NCBI GenBank assembly: GCA_027625915.1
Contig: JANTQA010000012.1
Span: forward strand, 10,750,501-10,814,500
Origin: Anaeramoeba flamelloides
Lineage: Eukaryota; Metamonada; Anaeramoebidae
Length of the DNA stretch: 64,000 nucleotides
Direction: 5' to 3'
The position numbers and the translations under genes are program-made. The stretch's first letter is position 1; each line of letters opens with the position of its first letter. The notes beneath the pieces are model-generated. The model was given only the letters and a program-made list of their open reading frames with translations. It did not search any database and was not told the DNA's origin. Positions 25,320 through 38,500 of this stretch are shown one piece after another.

Positions 25320-25516
25320 CAGTCAGTTCCACTTTTAAGACAAAAACTTTCAACGAAATTTAAGGCGCAATTAAAATCTCAAATTAACGCACAAATTTCA
25401 GATTCTAGTAAAATAAATTGTAAAAAAAAAAAATTTTAATTTTGTGCCTTAATTTGAGATTTTTTTTGTGCCTTAAATTTCGTTGAAAGTTTGTGCCTTA
25501 AAAGTGGAACTGACTG
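25320..25516. mobile_element. MITE-1 copy B (197 bp, TA target site)
   Basis: TA-flanked, starting CAGTCAGTTCCACTTTTAAG and ending AAAAGTGGAACTGACTG. It has the same internal words as the other copies (TTTCAACGAAATTTAAGG). It is one of the best preserved of the five. Confidence 0.88.
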
Positions 25517-25865
25517 TATATAAATTTTTAAAAAAGTTGTTTTCTGGTTTCCAAAAAAAAATTTCAAAAAATTTTTTATTTTGAAAAATTTATATAACAA
25601 ATTGTTTGAATTTATTCATAAGAAACCTTAAAACAATTAAATTACTTTTATCAGAAAAAAAAATTGATTTTGTATTTTGTAGATTAAATTATTCTATTCC
25701 CAAATATCTTTTATAAAATTTTATTTTGAAAAAATAGAATTTCATCTTCGAACAAAAACATAATTTCTTGGTAAAAATATTGAAATTATTTTAAAATTTT
25801 AATGATTATACCTACCCTTCTTAAATCGATACAATTATTTTCCAATTAGTTGAACAAATCATTAT

Positions 25866-26055
25866 TTTGGTTAAGGGACTAGTCTCTATTATTTTTATTT
25901 TTTTTGACGAATTTATAAATACGGATTACTTATCTAGAAATAAGTTTAATATGAAAATAAACAGGGTCTTTCAAATCTAAGTAATAGACTAAAAATTTTC
26001 TCAATCTCTATTAAATTTAGGGGAAATTTTTTAATAGAGACTAGTCCCATAATCA
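25866..26055. mobile_element. Small inverted-repeat element with GGGACTAGTCTCTATT ends
   Basis: GGGACTAGTCTCTATT at the left is repeated as its exact complement at the right, about 185 bp apart, with no coding capacity. It looks like a MITE. Only one full copy is seen in this window, so the class is a guess. Confidence 0.5.
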
Positions 26056-28637
26056 AAAAAATTCTTTATTTTAATATTACCATTAACAAAGAAATGCTAT
26101 TGGATAATACGGTTAATGGTAAAATGAAAATTATCAAAATTTTCAATCAACTTTCCAAAAAAAAAAAAGATCTCAAGAATTAAAAAAAATCCTCAAAGTA
26201 CCCAATTCTCAAAAGGTAAATTATAATTTAAGTTGATTCTAAGAATAAAAAATTTAGAAATTTTCATGGTTGAAAAATCTTTATATCGAAAGCTGAATAA
26301 AAATTTTGTTCTTTTTACTTTTGCAACAAATAGTAATGATGTAAATGGTAATACACAGTGTAAAAACTTTTTATTGGGTTCCAAATAAAACTAAATTTAT
26401 ATGTTTTCTTTTTCAATAAAAATGGAAAAAAAAAAATTGATCTCAATAAAAACAAATATTCATGTTTATGTTTCTGGGTATCAGAATTTTTTGACACTTG
26501 GGATATCCAAAATTTTTAAGTGCAGAATACCACCAATAACATATTTTAAAATTTTAACTAGTTGTCTTGGGGGACTGATCATATAATCGAAAAATAAGTG
26601 AAATTTGTGAATTTTTGTTGATTCTATTGAGATCTTAAAATGTGACTTATAGTTTTATAATAGGTTTTATTTGTGGGTGGTTGATTTTCTGAAAGCTAAG
26701 TTAAAAGAGATTGAGATTAAAATTTTAGTCTAATTAGTTGAGTTGATTTGAAGATAGGCAATTTCAATTGGAATTTATATACATTTTTTTTAAAAAAAGG
26801 AGTTCTTGAAGTTACCTATTTAGATTTGTTATTTAATTTTTAACAAATGTGTTTGAGTTCCCATGATGTTCTTTATCTTTTCTAAATTCAAGGCAGATTC
26901 AAAAATAGAATATTAAGACAAAACCAAAAATAAAAATACTTTCTTGGTCAAAAAAGTCATGATTTGAAAGTGAAACTTTTCTAAAATCAACAAAAGGAAA
27001 TAGATCAAGAAACTAACATTAAACAAAGTTAGTTTTAAAGTTCTTTTGAAATATAAAAAATGAGAATTAAGCCAGTAATGAAAATATTATCATTTCGAAA
27101 ATTTTGTTCATAATTGATTGATACAAATTCCCTAATATGAAAAAATTCACAATTCTTTGCAGTAGACAAACTCCTATTTCAAAAAATAAACTTATTTTAT
27201 TCAAAATCAGATCTGAGAAAGATTTCAAAAGAGATTTCAGTTAAAAAGGACCTGAGTGTTATTTATTTGTTCTAGAATACAAGAAAAATATTTTATACTT
27301 TGTGGAAAATGATTTACAGTTTGTTCAATAACCCGTGTCGGCGTTTTAATATGTATTTTTGAAAATTATTTGTGTTGTTTTTTGAAATAACTGTTGTTTT
27401 TTTTTTTTTTAAATGTTTTTTTTTTTTTTTTTAACTGTGGTTTTCTGTTTTTATTTTGTGTTCAACAAAAAAATACAGTTCAGTTTAACTATACTTTCAA
27501 ATCAACCAATACGTTCAATAGATCATATTATCAAGTGTTTTTCTATAACTTTCAAGACCAATCTCCTGATAAAAGAGATCTAATTGAACCAAATTTAAAC
27601 AAAACACCCGAAATATTAAAACCCAAATCTTTCAGTTTGAATAAATACAAAATAAAATCAATAAAAAGGATAAAACAAGTTCCTTAAAAACTTTTTTGCT
27701 TGTACCTCGGCATATTAACAAAATGAGATATCTATTTTCCAAAGTTTTTTAAAAAAGCTATGAACCAAAAATTTCAATTCATTTTCTTTTTTCCTTTTGC
27801 CAATCGTCTTCAAATCATATCTTGTATTTGGTTTAATTATTTACTTGTTTTTTTTTGCCTATATTGGAGGAGATAAGAATCCAAAATGAAAGAATATTTC
27901 ATATTGAATCAAAAGTTAATTAGACGATATTTTATCTGATCTAAAATTCTAAAAGAACATACCCAATGACCAAATTATTTATAAATCAATTCATTTTTAA
28001 CAAGTTTAATAATGAGAGGAAATTAAATCTCTTATAAGATCAATTTTCAGAGATTATAACAAGATCGTTCAATTTTTCATTTAAAATAGAAGAAATAATA
28101 TTTTAGAAAACTTTGAATAAAAAGTTCTTTTATAGCTTTGAGAATGACAGTAATATTGAACAAGATATACTTCCTTTTTAAAAATAAGCACACTTTTGAA
28201 AACTTTTAATTGTTGACCACAATTAAAAAACGAAAACAACTGGAAAAAAGTTGGAAAACAACAGTTAAAAACATGTTTTTCAAAAAACACAGTTAAATTT
28301 TAAAAAACGACAATTATTTAAGTTGACAAGGGTTATTTAACATACTGTAGAATAATTCCAAAAAACGTTAACTTCAATTTTAAAAATTGAAATTTTTCCT
28401 TAAAAAAACAAACAAATACTCATTGAATTTTACCCCATGTTAAAATGAAATCATTTTTTTTGATTTTAGTTCTCAAGATCTTTTTCTTTTTCTTTTTTTT
28501 TTTCTTTGTCATTTTTAAAACTTCAAAAAAAAAAAAAAAAAAAAAAAAAATCAAAAAACTAAAAACAATAAAAATAATTCAGCAATTTTTGGTCTCATAA
28601 TTGTTATCTTTTGTTGAAAAATATTCTTCAAAGTACA

Positions 28638-29223
28638 ATGAGTAAACCAAGAACAGAAAAAACATTTTTTAGTTTTACTCCGAAAAAAAGAAGATGGAGA
28701 AGTAATCGTATAATAAACACAAACAAAAAAAAAAAAAACAGTCCTGTACCAACCAAAAACAACTCTTACCAGACCCTGTCTTCAAAACCACTATTTGCAC
28801 AGGAAAACCAAAAAAAACAATTGTTTGTAGATCAAGAATTATGTAAATTAGAAATCCAAACATACCCACGTCTTGAAAAATTAATCAATAAAGATCTAAA
28901 AAAAAACCAAAAGTTAGTTCCAATTCCTGATCTTAAAATGGAAAATGAAACAAGCACACAACAAGAAAAAGAAGAGGACAACAGAATGGAAGAAGAAATG
29001 GTTGAAGGACATGCGAACCGATTACAAGAAAACGAAAACGAAAACAAAAATGAAAATGAAAATGGAAACGAAAAAGGAAAAGGGAATAAAAAAACAAATC
29101 ACAAAAAAAGAAATGTTAATTCATTATTTTTACAGTGCCGTGTTGAAAAGTATAACCAATTTAAAAAGAAGCCTAATTCCTTCATGCTTGATGATACAAC
29201 AGACAACAACAACAATAACAAGG

Positions 29224-29266
<43 letters not shown>

Positions 29267-31850
29267 AAAGGAAAACAACAATAAGGAAAACAACAATAAG
29301 GACATTAAAAATGAAACAACAAAGAATTATAAATTAGATCCGCGCTTTTTAGGATCTATTGCCCCATATGAATGTTTAGACACGATCAAGCCAGGGTTGG
29401 TATTGAATGTTTATATCAATTGTTTTTCTTTTAATAACGAAAATTGTTGTCAATCATACGATCTCCAATATAAATCACTTTTTGAATCTATAATTCAAGG
29501 TAGGATTAATACTGATTTATACAATACCATTAAAGAAAATGAGTGTAAATTTTTTGACGGGTATCTTGTTCTTGAAATACATGACTACCGCCATAGGATG
29601 AGTAGTTTATTAGCAAAACCCGATAATAAAATTCAAATCGAGAACCAAAATAAATCTTTAATTAAAAAGAATGAAACACAGCCATTCAAAAATAATACTT
29701 TTCAAGAAAAGCAACAACAGCAACAACAACAACAACAACAACGAAATCATTTTCTACAACAAAAACAAAGACAACAACAACAACAAAACTTATTTCGACA
29801 GAACAACCATCAACAAAAACAATTTCAAAAACAACAATTAAATAATCAAAATTATTTTTATCAAAAACACCAATTACAAGAAAAAAAAGAAAACGATTAT
29901 TCAATGAACGAATCTGATCTAGAAGAACAAAGAAAACAACAATTATTAGAAGGACTTATGTTTAAACCCATCACTGATAAAAAAAAAAAAGTTCTTCTTT
30001 TATTGGATCAGGAAACGTTTTTAGATGAGATCTCAAATCTTGAAGAGCTGGAACAATCAATTGAAACAAACACAAATCAAACACAATATCAAAAACATCA
30101 TTCTAGTCACACATATACCCATAATACTCGTTATAATAGTAGATCATCATCATCATCATATTCCCATCCTTTTGATTTCAATTCAAATAATTTTAATTCA
30201 TTTGATTTTGATAATCAACAATCAAGATCCCAAAAAAACAATAACAACAACAACAACAACAACAATAATGAATGGGGATTTGAAAAAAAATCAAAACTTG
30301 AATATAAGTTATTGCTTTCAAGGAAATTACCAGCCTGTTTTGAAAAATCTATCGATATTTTAAAAATCTCAAATTATTATTTTTGTAATAAATATAATAC
30401 GAACTATTTAAGGGAAAAAATACATGACATTAATCATTCATTTCATCATCCACCAAAAACTAAAAAAAGAAAAATAAATTTGAAATATTTACGATCAATA
30501 AACAAAAAATATCAAATGAAAAATCGAAAAAAATTGAGAAAGGATAAAATTTATAATTTTCATAGTTATTATAATTTTATCAATACTTATAAAAATGATT
30601 ATTTTAAAAATACTAATATTAATAAAAATAATATTATTAACAACCCTAACAGTACAAAAAAATCCAAAAAAGGAAGAAAAAAATATTCCAATAAAAACAC
30701 GAAAAAATATTCAAATAAAAACACAAGGAAATATTCTAGTAATAATTTTGCGGAAATTAAAATTAAAAAAAAAGAAAAAGAAAAAGAAAAACAAAAACTT
30801 TACAAGAAAAAAAAAAAACTTTTAAAAAAATTATCGAATTTAAATTCCAGATTTTCGAAAAAGTTTCATAAACAGATCTTAAAACGTAATGATTCGATGG
30901 ATTTAATCGAACCAGAAAATTCTTTTACCTCAGGGGTGGAAGTAATGTTTAAAAGAAAAAAAAAATATATTGGTATCACCATTTATAGGCCACTTGTTAG
31001 CCAAAGAAAAAAATTAATTTCCGAACAAACGTTTTATGAATATATCAGAAGATTAACTGATCCAATTGGTGGTACGATCAATTCAAATCTTCAAAAGTTT
31101 CTTGAAAAAAAACCAAAAACAAAAAATAATCCAAATTTGCAAGATATTTTTTCAGTTTATTATAAAACAAACCCCTTTGTAATTGAAAAAGAAACAGAGA
31201 AAGAGAAAGGCAATAATATTGATAATAATAATAATATTAATATTAATAATAATAATAATAAACTTGATGAAAATTATGCCAGAATTGAAAAAAATAACAA
31301 AATGATTGAGAAAATGAATCAAGTTATACCGATCCCACTCAGCAAAAATAACCCAAGGTCTAATAATTTGATCAATGCTCAAGTTTCCACCACTTCGACT
31401 TTTGGAGCAGTGCCTGGCTCCGTGGCGAATAATTCAATTAATCTTGGTTCAAATCCAAATATAAAAAATAATTTTAATAATAATATTTCGGAAAATGCTT
31501 CTATTCAAATGGTAAATAATAATCCCCAAATGAATCAAAATAATAATAATAATAAGAATAATAAGAATAATGGAAAAATAAATTATTTACAAATCGGAAA
31601 TAACCATAAAAGAAATTACATACAAAAACAAGAAATTGTTTATATAAAGCCTGGAAAACAAGAGAAAGCTACAATTAAGATCAAATTAGAACCAGAAAGC
31701 GGATTATTTGAAATCGAAATTTTTTTCTTTATTTCCGGTAAAGAAATTAAAAAAATAATCCAAACAGGCAATCAAGTTCAAACGAAAAAAATTCTTAGGC
31801 AATACAATTATTTTCTTCAACAAAATGGTTGGAAAAATGAAAGAAACTAA
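28638..31850 (+). CDS. SPT20-like SAGA complex subunit
   Basis: An uninterrupted frame of 1,070 residues from the ATG at 28638; nine in-frame codons upstream lack an ATG. About residues 234-320 match the SPT20 core: KPGLVLNVYINCFSF, a stretch ending FFDGYLVLEIHDYRHR (compare the FYDG-L-VEV-D-R signature). Later short pieces fit the same family: KKVLLLLDQETFLDEI (about 448) and LLLSRKLPACFEKS (about 555). SPT20 is a structural subunit of the SAGA transcription coactivator in the nucleus. Between the conserved pieces lie poly-Asn (about 189-212, 534-544, 860-875), a Gln-rich region (about 358-405) and Lys-rich tracts. The tail (about 1005-1070) looks folded (IKPGKQEKATIKIKLEPESG). The homopolymers probably encode disordered linkers. 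SPT20-like assignment is by motif, not full alignment. Confidence 0.8.
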
Positions 31851-32302
31851 AAAAAATATATATTTTATTTTTTTATTTATATAATTAATTTTCTATCTAT
31901 ATATATATACTATATATATTTGAGAAATTTTAATCGAATTAATTCATTAATCAACGAATGATATTTTATTTTATTTTATTTTTATTTTATTATCGAGATC
32001 GATTTAATAAACCGACTCCTTACAAATTAATTAAAATGATAATTTTTCGTGTTTATCTGGAAAATATTTAAATTTTTTAAAAATAAACACAAAGTTTTTT
32101 TTTTATTATTTTTTTACAATATGAAGAAGGCTTAATTGTAAATCACACTAAATTTTATCAAAAAAATATTAATTTAACAGTAATTATTGTCAATATTTAA
32201 TCTATTTTATTAAAAAGAAAGAACACTAATTGTTCTGTATAGAGAAATCCTATTTTTTTGTTTTATAATTAGAAAATTCTTTCTTATAAAGAACTTGCTG
32301 AA

Positions 32303-32578
32303 TTTCATAAAGTATATATTTAAAGTCCTAGTACCAGTATAAAAGCAAACAATGTCCATTTTTTTTTTTGTCATTTTTTTTAAATTAACTTTTTAGGAAT
32401 ATGTCTAAGCTATAGTTTTGAACCAAGTATTTGGCTTGGTTTGAATAATAATCATTTTTAATTTTCAGGCAACCTTTTATTCAGTGGGTTTTTGAAAAAG
32501 GAGATTGAAAAAAAATGAAAACAAAAAAAATGGACCTTTTTTGCTTTAATACTAGGACTAGTACTTTATGAATTTTTT
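32303..32578. mobile_element. Inverted-repeat element (about 275 bp)
   Basis: The left arm (TTCATAAAGTA...GTCCTAGTACCAGTAT...AAAGCAAACAATGTCCATTTTT) and the right arm (AAAAATGGACC...TTTGCTTTAATACTAGGACTAGTACTTTATGAA) are complementary over about 60 bp each with small gaps. The middle has no coding capacity. This is MITE-like. No second copy was seen. Confidence 0.6.
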
Positions 32579-32649
32579 AATTGAACCTCACAAAGAAAAA
32601 CCAATAAAAACAAATAGAAAATACAAAATAATCAAAATAGTGTAAAAAT

Positions 32650-33130
32650 ATTTAAATAAGGGAATCTAGTTCCCCACTCTTGTAACAAAATGTTGTTGAG
32701 TGTCTTAATCTGAAGAAGATTGTCTATGTTTTCTTGAAGTTTTCTGTTTTATTTGAGAATTGTTCTAGGTTTTTTCAAACTTTTTGAAATAAACAGAAAA
32801 TTTCAATAAATTTTCGGTTTATTAAAAAAAGTAAAAAAAACCTAAAGAAAATTTATTGATTTTAGAAATAGGTAGACAACTAAAAAAAACCTAACGAAAG
32901 TCTATTAATTTTCAAAATAAGTATAAAATTCGAGAAAACCTAACTACGGTTTTCCGGAATTCAAAAGAATTTTATAAAATTATAGATTTTACCCAATTCT
33001 TTTAATAGCCGGAAAAATTAACGATTGTATTCTTTTTCCTGTTTTTTTTTTGTTTGATCCTCTCAACCTTTAGATTTTTAAAATAAACAGAAAACTCATA
33101 AAAATTCCATGGAAAATTTTCACAATTTAT
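32650..33130. repeat. R1 degenerate hairpin-repeat cluster, copy 3
   Basis: It contains TTTTCTGTTTTATTTGAGA, tandem-like AAAACCTAAMGAAA words, and the hairpin TTTTCCGGAATTCAAAAG / TCTTTTAATAGCCGGAAAA (about 32950-33014), which is the clearest R1 hairpin in the window. Confidence 0.6.
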
Positions 33131-33287
33131 AAAAATGAGCTAAAATAAAATGTTTTTTCAACCATAAAATTTATCTCATCGAGTAAAATTACAAATGTTA
33201 GATCACACATACATTTGTCAATTATTTTATGGTTTCTTAATTTTTAATTATCTCAAAAAGATTTCAACTCAAAAGACTATTGTTTAA

Positions 33288-33650
33288 ATAAAAAAGTCAG
33301 ATTTTTTATTAAAAATTAATGCAAAATCTCCTAGAATAATTTATAAAACTGAACCAAAAATAGACCAAGTTAAAATTTCAATCATAAAAATACGATTTGA
33401 TTTCGAAAATAAATTAGAAATTCTTCGGTTTAAACAAATATCAATGAATTGAAATTATATAAAAAAAAGATATCGTAAATATCAACTGGGATATAAAAAA
33501 GTTAAAATTATGAGAGATAAATCTCAATCAATTTCAAGAAAATTTAATAATCAACAACCCCGGATAGAAAGGTTAGGAATATTAGATAATTATTGGAGTA
33601 TAAAAACAATACAAATAAACATTGGTATCGTCAACTGCTATAGAGCGCCT
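33288..33650 (+). mobile_element. LINE fragment, endonuclease-like region
   Basis: A plus-strand reading of about 120 codons, with one internal stop, has coherent protein composition: KIDQVKISIIKIRFDFENKL..., YRKYQLGYKKVKIMRDKS, then IERLGILDNYWSIKTIQI and NIGIVNCYRAP. The last part resembles the 'I-N-Y-PP' strand of the apurinic-type endonuclease of non-LTR retrotransposons. It is cut off at 33650 by an R1-type repeat. Family assignment is tentative; a host pseudogene is possible. Confidence 0.45.
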
Positions 33651-33800
33651 ATGTTTTTTTTTTTTTTTTTTAAGGTTTACTGTTTTATTTTCAAAATCTA
33701 TTGATTTTCCGTAAAAAAATAAAACCCACAAAAGCCTAACTGCACTTTTTTTGTTCTGAGAAATAAACAAAAAATTTCTTTAAATCTTCTTTTTATCCAC
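33650..33800. repeat. R1 repeat fragment, copy 4
   Basis: It contains a T13 run, GTTTACTGTTTTATTTTCAA, ATCTATTGATTTTCC and AAGCCTAACTGCAC, all words of the R1 family. It directly truncates the LINE-like reading at 33288-33650. Confidence 0.5.
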
Positions 33801-35550
33801 CAAATTAAATAATACCCAACAACAAAAATCAAATTATAAAAAACCGAAAAGTGTTATACTTCCTACTAAAAATTAGAAAATTTACCAATTTCCTAAAAAA
33901 AAATTGTGTTTATTTTAGGATATATTTTGTTATATTTTTAAGAACAATTTTGAAATTTAAATTTAATATTTTCTCAAAATTAGACATATCTGTTAGTTGT
34001 AATAATATTATTTTTCTTAAACAATAATAACCTGATGATTACTATTATCTAATTCTTCATAAAAGCTATAATTTAAAATAATTTTAATCATTAAAATATT
34101 TATAGTCTTTCTTTAATGGACACTTTTAATTGTCATAGTTGATATTACTATAAGCTATATAATAACAATAGAACCAATTCACAAGTTTTTTTCTATCTAA
34201 TAATTCATAATTAATTTATTTATATTCTTTTTATCCAATTTTGGTTTGGGTGGAGGTGTAATGTACCAAAAGGTTTATTTCATGTCAATTATTTTATTTC
34301 AGTAAATTTTTTTTTTTTCACAATCAAACAATTTTATCTATTCACGACAACAAAATCTTCTTAAAATTTCAAAAAAATCTTTGTTTTCTATTTAAAAACT
34401 TGTTCAAATATATATTTCAATACTTTATCTTTTTGAGCATCGAAACAATGATATTTTTACAACTTTTAAAACTTTTCAAAAATAAAAACAATTTAATTTT
34501 TAATTTCAAACCAAAAACTTTTAGTTTTTAATAATTTCAAAGTTTATTATTTTTAATCCACATTTTACCACTAATATAGTTTTTATCAAACATCAAAGTA
34601 ACATATTAAAACACAATAAATAAAAACCAAAAATTTATCAAAAGTCCATTAGAAAGTTTACCTTTCAAATAAATACTTAATCTATTTAGTCTTGTTTGGA
34701 ATTTTTTGAATGATTTTTTTTTTTTTTTTTTTTTTTTAGCGCCCTTTTTTATTAATATCAACCTACTTGTTAAAAGAAAGACAATTTTTTTTTTGTTTTA
34801 TAAGTGAGTTTTTTTTTTTTTTTTTTGATTTTCTTGAAAATTTTTAATACTAAAATTTTACTCGAACACTAATACTCTTTCAAATTAAATGCTCTCAATT
34901 CACAATAATTTATACATTATCGTTTTTATATATTTCTCTCAAAAGTGAATAAAAATACCTCTTATGAACCCCCCCCCCCTACCTTATGAACATGAGTAGC
35001 CTAAAAATAGAGAACAAAACAAAAAAGGATCCTAGACCTTCCACATTTACAATTTTCTGTTCTAATGTCAAGTAATTTTTCATCATTTTACACATATTTA
35101 TCCCACTGAAACCATTTAAGAAATTTCAACGAATATTACATCTTTTGTTTTGAATGGTTAACTCCAAAGATAGATACCATCGATTGGATTTGTTATTGAG
35201 GTTCAATTTAAAAACTTTTTACTTTAAAAAAATCTGTTTCACAAAATGGAAAAGTAACATATTTTAAATTTATTATTATCAAAATTAAAATCAAGATTTA
35301 CTCAAATATATTTACCTTAAGTTGGATTTCTAAATTCTTTTGGGCTGCAATGTGACTTTTCTTTTCAAGTCAATCGCACAATTGGGTTTAAATTCAATTT
35401 TCAAAATTTTTACACATACAAAAATGGCAACGGAACACATGTATTATTCAAGTTTCCCCAACACATTTAAAAATAGTTATTAAAAAAAAGAAAAAAAAAC
35501 TTGTTAAATGAAAATAATATCAAAATAATCTTGTATATATTTAAAATGTT

Positions 35551-38500
35551 TTATTTATCTTTTTTTGAAGAATCAAAATTTATAAAATGTGACACAATTT
35601 TAAAAAAAAGTGACAACCAAACATATCCAACACCTGCTGCTGAATATACCGAAATAAACAACAAAGGGAAAAAAGGAAGTTTTTCATAGATGGGGGAATT
35701 TCGAAAGAGGATTATTACGATGTAAAAAGGTATTAGCAAAATTAAATATAATTTTTCATACCATAAGATGTATGATGAAAAATTCAAATGCAAAGATTTC
35801 ATATGACGATAAGAAAAGAGAGCAAAGGTTAATAGCATGCAAACCTTGATAACATTTTCTGTGAAGGTGAATAATAAAGGGAATAAAGAAAACGCACCAA
35901 TAATATTTAGAAAGAAAGAAATCTTTGCGTGGAATGTTGAATGGGAAGCCAACAGGCAAAGAGGTATTGATGCCATTAAAATAGCCTTTTCATGTACATG
36001 CCAGCCGAACATAAAGGAAGATAAAGCGGCATAGGAGATCGATTCAATAAAAGTAATTTTTGTTTGTAAAAAATTTGGGCTCTTTGTGTCCATTAGGACC
36101 TTGATTAAGGGTATCAATGTAAGCAGCGTAATAACAGCTGTCGTTAAAGGTGTTATTGTAGGCAAAACTATATGCATATCAAGGTCGCCCACCACCCCAC
36201 GTGTTTTAAAGCCGGTGTTTCCAGTTCTACCAAGTAAAATTTGCAAAACTTTATCCAAAAAGTTATGAATGGCCCAATAGTTCGGTGCCCAATAGGAATG
36301 CGTCAGACCTCTCCCAAAGGGAAATAATCTACTAAAAATCGCTTTTAATTGTGTTTGGAAGCCATTTCTTAAAAAGGGGTAAAAGGAAATAAAAAAAACG
36401 GATAACGTGATCATTATTAATTTGAATATTCGAATAAAAATCAAATTCCATTGGAAAACCTGTGGTACTCTGCTTTCAAGAATCAAAGATATTTCTTCTT
36501 CTGCTTGTCCCCTTTCATCTTTATTTCGGTCTTGTAAAAAATGAATAGCATTATCAAACACATAATTTTTTAAAATATAAAATGCAAAGCATATACCATA
36601 ATATAAATATATATGTTTCAGATTTAATACAACACAAAACAAGAATAATGAAATTAAATATTTTTTTCGAATTGCAAAGGAAATGGAAAAAATCAAGATC
36701 GAAAACATTAATGAGTTATATTGAAAATGCATATTGTCAACCAAAATTAATCCTGGGTTGAGCAATATTAATGCCATATCCCCCCTTGTAAAGATTTGTC
36801 CATATTTGCCATTTAAATACCGCTTTAAATGTATTATTGATAAATATAGCGGAATGTCCATCAGTAATACACTAAGCCTTTGAAAGATAATTGTTCCCGT
36901 TGAAACATAATCGTGATTACCTAAAACTAACATTTCTTTGTCAAAAAATCTTGCAAAATACGTTAATATTTTTTCAAACCATGCGAAAAATGGTGGATAA
37001 TCAAGTGTCCATTCGGAACTCGTCTAAATTGTTTTTTATATTCGTTATTCGTTATATAAAATGGTGTTTTTTTGTTATTTTTTTTATAATTAATATAGAA
37101 TAGATGTATTATAAAAATAAAAATTAATTCAATTTATTTGAATATAAACTAGATTTCAAAAATTTTAACTCACTTTATAATGTTAATGGGAGTTGTTTTG
37201 AGTGTTTATTTCAGTATTCTTATCAAAAAAATATTTTCGAATTTTTGGATCAGAATCATTTTTTCTAATTTTGCAAATTTTTGTTTTTCTTTTTCTAAAA
37301 TTTTTCTGTTCAGATTTATTGATTTCATTTTAAAAATTTCTTTTTCTTTTCTTTTCTTTTGATTTTAATTCTTTTTTTTTTTTTGTTGCAAAAAAACATG
37401 TGGAAAAAAAAAAAAAAACTTCGAAAAGACAAATAATCACTAAGAAAATTGAAACTATGAAATGTCTTTTAAAATGGATTTAATTATTCATAAAAAATCT
37501 TATTGTTCAACTTTTTTTCAGTGAAAGTTCAGTAAAAAAATCCGTAATGCTCATTTCAAAAATTGTGACTCACTTTTTTTTTAGGTTTTTGGTTTTATTT
37601 TTTTTTCATTTTTAAAATATCAGGTTTTTAGAATATTTAGAATGATTTAAAAGTGAATCACAAATCAGATTTAATTGTTTGTTGTTCTTGAATACTTAAA
37701 GGATATATTATTTTTTTTCAATTTATTATTTCAGGTGAGTTACAATTTTTGAAATGGTGTTTACATTAGGAGATTTTAGGCAAAAAGTAATAATAATAAA
37801 AAAAAGAAATTATTTGAATAAAAATCGATTTTAAAAAGAAATTTGAATAATTCAGACTAAAATAAAAGGATTTAAGTAACTGATTTTTTCCATTTTTTCA
37901 TCTTAAAAAAATTTTTTTAAAAGGAATTTTTATTTAGAAAGGTATTTAAAAAATAATACTTTTTTGTGATCTTGATAATTGTTTTTATAATTGTGTTACT
38001 ATTCGAAAAAATCGTTTTAACTTTTTTAATTTTTTTGATTTAATGTTGAATTTTCAACTTGCTAAAAAACAATTGACGAAGTTGAAGATTTTGTTGTTGA
38101 AATCACTACAAGGAAAAAATAAATTCTGAAAATTAAAGTTAACTAAAACTACATCTTGGATTTCAGTTACTGATCTTTTATAAATTATTTTTCCAAAGTT
38201 ATGATAATTTTATGTAATTAAGAATAGAGAGCTATTAAACTAATTAAGATTTGAATAACCCCTTTTTGAAATTATCGATTTTTGAAAAAAACAAACACCT
38301 ATTTCTGTTTTTTTTTTTTTTATCAAAAGAAGTTACAACGAATGGACTTTAGATTGAACATTAAGAAAGAAAAAATAATAAATGTTAAAACAATTTGCAA
38401 AAAAAAACAGGGAATATATATATTAAAACTAAAATATGTATAAAAATAAAATGATAAAAAATATTCCAAAAACAGAAAAAAAATCATTTTTTCAATTTAA

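Larger units (their letters stand above)
22104..28637. other. Non-coding stretch with MITEs and repeats
   Basis: It contains R5 copy 1 (22600-23130), a (TA)n run (24253-24289), MITE-1 copy B (25320-25516) and a small inverted-repeat element (25866-26055). Open stretches at 23283-23420 and 27456-27687 look mildly coding but match no family. An A22 tract lies just upstream of the SPT20-like gene. Confidence 0.5.
31851..35550. other. Intergenic stretch between SPT20-like and ALG8 genes
   Basis: The two genes converge here. The stretch holds an inverted-repeat element (32303-32578), two R1 clusters (32650-33130, 33650-33800), a LINE N-terminal fragment (33288-33650) and homopolymers including a C13 run near 34967-34979. 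No host gene is seen. Confidence 0.55.

Noticed and set aside
28611-28637. Upstream TTG start for the SPT20-like gene
   Set aside because: Nuclear protist genes start at ATG; the first in-frame ATG is 28638.
28945-29337. Lysine/threonine-rich ORF overlapping the SPT20-like gene in another frame
   Set aside because: It is the shifted reading of AAC and AAA runs in the real gene, with no independent signature.
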